From assembly GCA_002862165.1 (NCBI GenBank), contig PKCL01000236.1, forward strand, positions 1 to 11,586: a DNA stretch of 11,586 nucleotides, given 5' to 3'. The translations under genes and the position numbers were made by a program. Every line of letters starts with the position of its first letter. Position 1 is the first letter of the stretch. The DNA is from Planctomycetaceae bacterium (GTDB lineage: Bacteria; Planctomycetota; Planctomycetia; Pirellulales; UBA1268). The notes under the pieces were generated by a model, which was not told where the DNA came from, made no database searches, and saw nothing but the letters and a program-made list of their open reading frames with translations. Below are positions 8,032 to 11,586 of the stretch, piece by piece.

Positions 8032-8790
8032 ATGTCACCATTTACACTTGAAGATCGAGTTGCTCTTGTCACTGGTTCGTCGACAGGACTCGGAAAAGAA
8101 ACGGCCGCATGCCTTGGTCGAGCCGGTGCAAAAATTGCTCTGAACTATGCCAACAATAAGAATCGAGCAGAGTCTGCTCTTGCTGAATTCCGCGCCGAGG
8201 GAATTACAGTTGAACTTTTCCAGGCAAACATTACAGATGCTGAAGAAATCGACTCCATGGTGACGGCGATTGAGCAGTCTCTTGGCCCAATTGATATTGC
8301 TGTTATGAATGCTACACCTGCTCAACCACTCAAACCTATTGAAGAATACGACTGGGACTTCTATCAGCAGATGCTCGATTTTTTTATCAAGAGTCCGTAT
8401 CTACTCGCCCGCCGACTTCTACCAGGAATGAAAGAACGTAAACGCGGCAGGCTGATCAACATTACCAGTGAAACTTTTTTACTGGGTGTCGCGCCATTTT
8501 CAGCATACGTTGCAGCCAAAGGTGGCCAGACAGGGTGGTCACGCAGCATGGCAAACGAACTCGCTCCCTACGGCATCACAGTCAATATGGTTGCTCCCGG
8601 ATGGGTACCAACAGAGCGGCATAAAGATGACCCGGAGGAAGATAAGGAAGCATACGCTCAGACTGTTCCCATGGGCCGATGGGGTAAACCTGACGACGTT
8701 GGCTGGGCTGTCACCTACTTTGCCAGTGATGAAGCTTCGTTTGTGACTGGCCAAACCATTGCGGTGAATGGTGGGAAAACTGTCTGGTAA
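8032..8790 (+). CDS. Short-chain dehydrogenase/reductase (SDR), atypical motifs
   Basis: A 252-residue cytoplasmic protein of the classical SDR fold, expected to bind NAD(P) in an N-terminal Rossmann fold. The cofactor loop TGSSTGLG (14-21) is intact. Catalytic Ser146 (LINITS), Tyr159 and Lys163 (YVAAK) are present with normal spacing, as are the APGWVPT region and the C-terminal FVTGQTIAVNGG. Two usual elements are changed: the NNAG structural motif reads MNAT (92-95), and the position of the tetrad asparagine is Phe118 (LDFFIKSP in place of LDVNLKG). FabG-like 3-oxoacyl reductase is the nearest general match, but the substrate cannot be assigned. ATG 8032 is chosen because the family similarity begins there; an in-frame ATG at 7912 would add 40 unrelated residues. 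It is divergent from the sulfatase operon and ends 14 bases from a convergent gene. Confidence 0.9.
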   Translation: MSPFTLEDRVALVTGSSTGLGKETAACLGRAGAKIALNYANNKNRAESALAEFRAEGITVELFQANITDAEEIDSMVTAIEQSLGPIDIAVMNATPAQPLKPIEEYDWDFYQQMLDFFIKSPYLLARRLLPGMKERKRGRLINITSETFLLGVAPFSAYVAAKGGQTGWSRSMANELAPYGITVNMVAPGWVPTERHKDDPEEDKEAYAQTVPMGRWGKPDDVGWAVTYFASDEASFVTGQTIAVNGGKTVW

Positions 8791-8804
8791 TATTTCATAT
8801 CGCT

Positions 8805-9386
8805 TTAGAAACGACCAAGCGTCGACTGAATTTGATCGTTTACCTGACTCATTCCCACACGGATACTATCAAGCACGTTTTGTGGATCTACCCCAACAAG
8901 ATTAAAATACCCTCCTGCTGAATTCTTTGAATCGGAGGGATAGAGGGCAAGGCTTGGAAGATGAAGGCCACATTGCTTACAGACTGTTCGCTGTTCACAA
9001 CTGCACCAGTTCTGATGTCCATGGCTGTGTGTTGTGAATTGAGGCTGGGTAATAGAGGGCGGCTGTGCCGCTGAAGCCTCCATGACAACTTCATTTGAAA
9101 CAACCAATGATGGACGTTCCGCTGACGCGCCAGATGGTCCATAGACGTCATCCATCCAGTCGAACGGTTCGTCAGTTGCAGTGGTTTCAGCAGTCAGTTG
9201 ATTCGTATGCCCCGGAACGAGCAGAAGAGTCTCTTCAGCTGGCTGGCACATATTCTCTTTTTTACTTAATGGCTGTGATTTAGGCCGCCAACCATCACCC
9301 GTTTCATTTGCAGGCAGTCGACTTGCAGTTGCGACAACACATGTCACGCCTACGGCATACAGAATTTTTCGACATGGTTTCAGCAT
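8805..9386 (-). CDS. Small secreted protein of unknown function with His/Cys cluster
   Basis: I do not recognise this 193-residue protein. Residues 1-26 look like a Sec signal peptide (basic start, then YAVGVTCVVATAS, ending near LPA). The middle (30-115) is Ser/Thr/Pro/Glu-rich and probably disordered. Residues 118-140 hold a compact cluster: H120, H122, H124, C128, C130, C136 and C139 (HSHGH, then CSC, then CKQC). This could bind metal such as zinc, or form disulfides after export. The tail (162-193), from NLVGVDPQNVLDSIR onward, looks amphipathic and helical. A GGGGGA Shine-Dalgarno sequence stands 7 bases before the ATG. It lies 180 bases downstream of glnA on the same strand and is convergent with the SDR gene. 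Codon use and length suggest a real gene; no function is proposed. Confidence 0.75.
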   Translation of the reverse strand: MLKPCRKILYAVGVTCVVATASRLPANETGDGWRPKSQPLSKKENMCQPAEETLLLVPGHTNQLTAETTATDEPFDWMDDVYGPSGASAERPSLVVSNEVVMEASAAQPPSITQPQFTTHSHGHQNWCSCEQRTVCKQCGLHLPSLALYPSDSKNSAGGYFNLVGVDPQNVLDSIRVGMSQVNDQIQSTLGRF

Positions 9387-9393
9387 TACAATT

Positions 9394-9399
9394 TCCCCC
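9394..9399 (-). promoter_or_regulatory. Shine-Dalgarno site of the His/Cys protein
   Basis: The minus strand reads GGGGGA, then 7 bases, then ATG at 9386. It supports the chosen start and the reality of this otherwise unrecognised gene. Confidence 0.6.
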
Positions 9400-9501
9400 G
9401 GCAGTGATTCAGGCCATCATCCTGACTCTAAGTGCAAATCCTTCTCGATAGAGATGAGAATCGGTACAGGCAGTACGACCAGAACGGTATTCTCAGAAAG
9501 G

Positions 9502-9531
9502 AAGGCAGCCGTTTCCCAGATTACCTGCCTT
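9502..9531 (-). terminator. Possible weak terminator after glnA
   Basis: AAGGCAG (9502-9508) and CTGCCTT (9525-9531) form a perfect 7-base stem with a 16-base loop, 36 bases beyond the glnA stop. On the minus strand the stem is followed by CCTTTCTG, only a modest pyrimidine tract. It may attenuate read-through into the His/Cys gene rather than end transcription fully. Confidence 0.35.
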
Positions 9532-9566
9532 GCCACCGCTCAAGGGCTCACGTCATGGGTGGCCAT

Positions 9567-10970
9567 TTACGCATCAAAGTAGAGACAGAATTCCCATGGA
9601 TGAGGACGAGCTTGAAGCGGTGTAATCTCATTGTCTCGCTTGTGAGAAATCCAGGTACGAATGACATCTTCGGTGAAGACGTCTCCCCGTAAGAGAAATT
9701 CATGATCTTGCTCAAGCGCGTCAATCGACTCACCAAGCGCGGCTGGTGTTTTCAGAACATCAGCCAACTCCTCGGGTGGCATATCATAAATGTCCCGGTC
9801 AAGTGGCTCACCAGGATCAGTACGATTTTGGATCCCATCGATAGCTGCCATAAGAATTGCCGAAAATGCAAGGTACGGATTACACGTTGGGTCTGGACAC
9901 CGAAATTCAATCCGTTTTGTTTTTGGATTCGTTGAATACATCGGAATTCGACAGGCTGCCGATCGATTTCGTTGAGAATAGGCCAGGTTGATGGGTGCCT
10001 CATACCCGGGCACAAGCCGTTTGTAGCTATTGGTTGTTGGATTCGTCAGAGCAAGAAGGGCTCGTGCATGTTTCAGAATTCCACCAAGAGCATGGAGTGC
10101 AACATCCGAAAGGCCGGCGTACCCAGAGCCACCAAAAAGTGGATTTCCATCTTTCCATAACGATAGATTGACATGCATTCCAGAGCCGCTATCGCCGTAA
10201 ATCGGTTTCGGCATGAAGGTCGCTGTCCGGTCGTGTTTCCGGGCAACATTCCGAACGATGTACTTATAAAGGCACAGTTGATCAGCCATTCGCACAAGGC
10301 TTTGGTATCGCATATCGATTTCACACTGACCAGCTGAAGCAACCTCATGATGTTGCGCTTCAACATCAATACCACACTGAATCATGGTGAGCATCATTTC
10401 CGTGCGGATGTCCATCATCTGATCTGTTGGCGGAACTGGACTGTACCCTTGACGATGGCGGACCTGATATCCGTGATGACCACTTCCGCGATTCCACTCT
10501 GCTTCGGCTGAATCGATTGAATAAAATCCCTGATGTGCATTCTGATCAAAGTGGGCAGCATCAAAAACAAAGAACTCTGCTTCTGCTCCAATAAAACAGG
10601 TATCAGCAATACCTGTTCCCTCTAGGTAGATTGCCGCCTTGCGAGCAATGAAGCGAGGATCACGAGAATAGTCTTCACGAGTGATTGGATCTTGCACCAT
10701 ACATATGACAGCAAGTGTTGGCACTGTAGTAAATGGATCGACAAATGCTGTATCAGGAACTGGAACAAGCAGCATGTCACTTTCATTAATTGCCTGCCAT
10801 CCACGAATACTCGAACCATCAAACCCAATTCCGTCTTCAAAGACTTCTTCTTCAAGCTTTGCAACAGGAATAGTGAAATGCTGCCAGGTACCAAGAAAGT
10901 CAACGAATCGGAGATCAACTGCTTTCACTTCTTTCTCGCGACACATCGCGATCACTTCACGGGGCTTCAT
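9567..10970 (-). CDS. glnA: Glutamine synthetase, type I
   Basis: Glutamine synthetase joins glutamate and ammonia with ATP to give glutamine; the type I enzyme is a cytoplasmic dodecamer and the main route of ammonium assimilation. The protein has 467 residues, normal for GSI. Visible motifs: the DGSSIRGW loop (51-58) whose aspartate reaches the neighbouring active site, the metal-binding GAEAEFF (128-134), HHEVASAGQCEI (207-218), GSGMHVNLS (262-270), the ATP/glutamate region PGYEAPINLAYSQRNRSA (321-338) and RIEFRCPDPTCNPYLAF. DIYDMPPEE (393-401) keeps the tyrosine (Tyr395) that is adenylylated in enterobacterial GlnA, so control by GlnE is possible. No PII or GlnE gene is in the window. The ATG at 10970 is preceded by GAGAG at 4 bases spacing. 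A GTAA-N4-TTAC dyad lies about 40 bases upstream. Confidence 0.97.
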   Translation of the reverse strand: MKPREVIAMCREKEVKAVDLRFVDFLGTWQHFTIPVAKLEEEVFEDGIGFDGSSIRGWQAINESDMLLVPVPDTAFVDPFTTVPTLAVICMVQDPITREDYSRDPRFIARKAAIYLEGTGIADTCFIGAEAEFFVFDAAHFDQNAHQGFYSIDSAEAEWNRGSGHHGYQVRHRQGYSPVPPTDQMMDIRTEMMLTMIQCGIDVEAQHHEVASAGQCEIDMRYQSLVRMADQLCLYKYIVRNVARKHDRTATFMPKPIYGDSGSGMHVNLSLWKDGNPLFGGSGYAGLSDVALHALGGILKHARALLALTNPTTNSYKRLVPGYEAPINLAYSQRNRSAACRIPMYSTNPKTKRIEFRCPDPTCNPYLAFSAILMAAIDGIQNRTDPGEPLDRDIYDMPPEELADVLKTPAALGESIDALEQDHEFLLRGDVFTEDVIRTWISHKRDNEITPLQARPHPWEFCLYFDA

Positions 10971-11007
10971 AATGCTCTCGACGGCTTTTGACGATGAACT
11001 AGAGACA

Positions 11008-11019
11008 GTAAGAATTTAC
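11008..11019. repeat. GTAA-N4-TTAC dyad upstream of glnA
   Basis: Reads GTAAGAATTTAC: four-base arms around GAAT, 38 bases before the glnA start codon. It may be an operator for nitrogen control, but the arms are short and the spacing does not match the NtcA consensus (GTA-N8-TAC). Confidence 0.25.
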
Positions 11020-11057
11020 ACCGAATGGGCCTGAATTGGCAGCAGTGTGGTTCTCCC

Positions 11058-11082
11058 CCGGACTTCTACTTACTGGTCCCGG
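11058..11082 (-). repeat. GC-rich hairpin in the glnA upstream region
   Basis: CCGGAC (11058-11063) pairs with GTCCCGG (11076-11082), leaving one bulged base and a 12-base loop. No T-run follows on the minus strand, so it is not a typical terminator for the gene ahead. It could be part of the glnA leader if transcription starts upstream of it. Confidence 0.3.
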
Positions 11083-11189
11083 CAAGAAAGCCCCGTCTTG
11101 TCGCTCGTTGAGAGAATTTATCAAGTGCAAAAAGCGTGAATGGTCTGTGAGTATCTGGATGACTCTCACACTTTTCCCAAGGAATTCCG

Positions 11190-11586
11190 TCACATCATCG
11201 ATGGTGAACCAAGAATTCCATCACCATCAAGATCCACTTGAAACAAATTTTCTTTCGAGACCACGGTAGAGTCTGTTGGTCCTTCTTCTTCTTGGAAGAT
11301 CCCATTCTCATCGAGTATCCAGGCAAACGCACCCCATTCGCTCACATCAAGAACCCGAAGTCGACCAAGATCATCACGAGCTGCTGCAACAAGTGTGGCC
11401 GTCCCACGAACAAGCGGTATATCACCGTTGAAATAATCATCTGCTCTACGAACCAGAAGTGGTTCACCGGTAGCTTCCTGCACGAAAGCCAAACCAGTTG
11501 TTGGGTCAACAAGTAATCGAACGGATGTTGTTGCTGAAACGAGACTGAGCGATCTACCCGATGGAGGGGTTGGCTGTGCTGTCGGT
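11190..11586 (-). CDS. C-terminal part of a protein with a tryptophan-rich, DLDGDG-type domain (5' end outside window)
   Basis: The minus frame is open from the right edge to TGA at 11190-11192 and gives 131 complete residues, so this is the end of a larger protein. After a Pro/Ser/Thr-rich linker (PTPPSGRSLS) comes a domain of about 105 residues. It has GLAFVQEATGEPLLVRRAD, then TLVAAARDDLGRLRVLD, then a WGAFAWILDENGIF strand pair, and ends ENLFQVDLDGDGILG. This order of a W-x4-W core, an aromatic hairpin and a terminal acidic DxDGDG loop resembles the tryptophan-rich C-terminal domain seen at the ends of large secreted or haemolysin-like proteins of cyanobacteria and other bacteria. The DLDGDG loop suggests calcium binding. 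A cell-surface or secreted role is inferred. An internal TTG at 11492 could be read as a start but lies inside the domain. It sits 219 bases upstream of glnA on the same strand. Confidence 0.7.
   Translation of the reverse strand, partial: PTAQPTPPSGRSLSLVSATTSVRLLVDPTTGLAFVQEATGEPLLVRRADDYFNGDIPLVRGTATLVAAARDDLGRLRVLDVSEWGAFAWILDENGIFQEEEGPTDSTVVSKENLFQVDLDGDGILGSPSMM

Noticed and set aside
8801..8821. CGCTT...AAGCG as a bidirectional terminator between the convergent SDR and His/Cys genes.
   Set aside because: Only five pairs with an 11-base loop, and no T-run on either strand.
8967..8987. CKQCGLH in the His/Cys protein as a haem c attachment site.
   Set aside because: Haem c needs CxxCH; here glycine follows the second cysteine and the histidine is two residues further on.
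9432..9566. A plus-strand open frame starting in the glnA-His/Cys gap.
   Set aside because: It runs antisense into the glnA 3' end, has no recognisable motif, and the gap is better explained by a hairpin and untranslated sequence.
11082..11094. A sigma-54-like GGGG...TTGC element upstream of glnA on the minus strand.
   Set aside because: The spacing between the GG and GC pairs is one base too short for a -24/-12 promoter, and the rest of the -24 box does not fit.
10971..11189. A glutamine riboswitch (glnA RNA) in the leader.
   Set aside because: The conserved purine-rich core of that RNA is not recognisable; only a short bulged hairpin is present.

Overview
The window most likely comes from a planctomycete (Planctomycetota), probably a marine member of the Pirellulales. 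The basis is the combination of a cytochrome c-like DUF1549/DUF1553 (PSD1) protein, a Tat-exported DUF1501 protein and several formylglycine sulfatases, an expanded gene set characteristic of that phylum. The assignment is by recognition only; there is no rRNA or marker gene here to fix the species. Base composition looks balanced and even across the window, and I see no insertion sequence, tRNA, rRNA, CRISPR array or prophage signature.

Layout. (1) Positions 1-7671, minus strand: a compact four-gene unit. In transcription order it is a PSD1 protein with two CxxCH motifs (7671-5281), a DUF1501 protein with a twin-arginine signal (5233-3728), a secreted sulfatase (3731-2031, overlapping DUF1501 by ATGA) and a second secreted sulfatase (2001 to beyond base 1). 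The last sulfatase carries a C-terminal beta-propeller-like extension and is cut by the window edge. (2) 7672-8031: a 360-base divergent intergenic region with candidate promoters and several short symmetrical or repeated elements. (3) 8032-8790, plus strand: a short-chain dehydrogenase/reductase (SDR) with two altered family motifs. (4) 8805-9386, minus: a small secreted protein of unknown function with a His/Cys cluster, convergent with the SDR at 14 bases. (5) 9567-10970, minus: type I glutamine synthetase (glnA). (6) 11190-11586, minus: the C-terminal end of a larger protein ending in a tryptophan-rich, DLDGDG-containing domain.

How the genes may work together. The four-gene unit looks like a cell-envelope module. 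The sulfatases would remove sulfate esters from sulfated glycans or aryl sulfates. The PSD1 and DUF1501 proteins are almost always paired in planctomycetes, but their chemistry is not established; the haem motifs suggest a redox role. Both sulfatases have the C-x-P-S-R formylglycine motif, so a maturase must be encoded elsewhere. The right half looks like ordinary chromosome (glnA) with two poorly understood exported proteins around it. The most interesting points are the sulfatase-propeller fusion, the SDR that has lost the NNAG motif and the tetrad asparagine, the His/Cys cluster protein, and the structured divergent promoter region.
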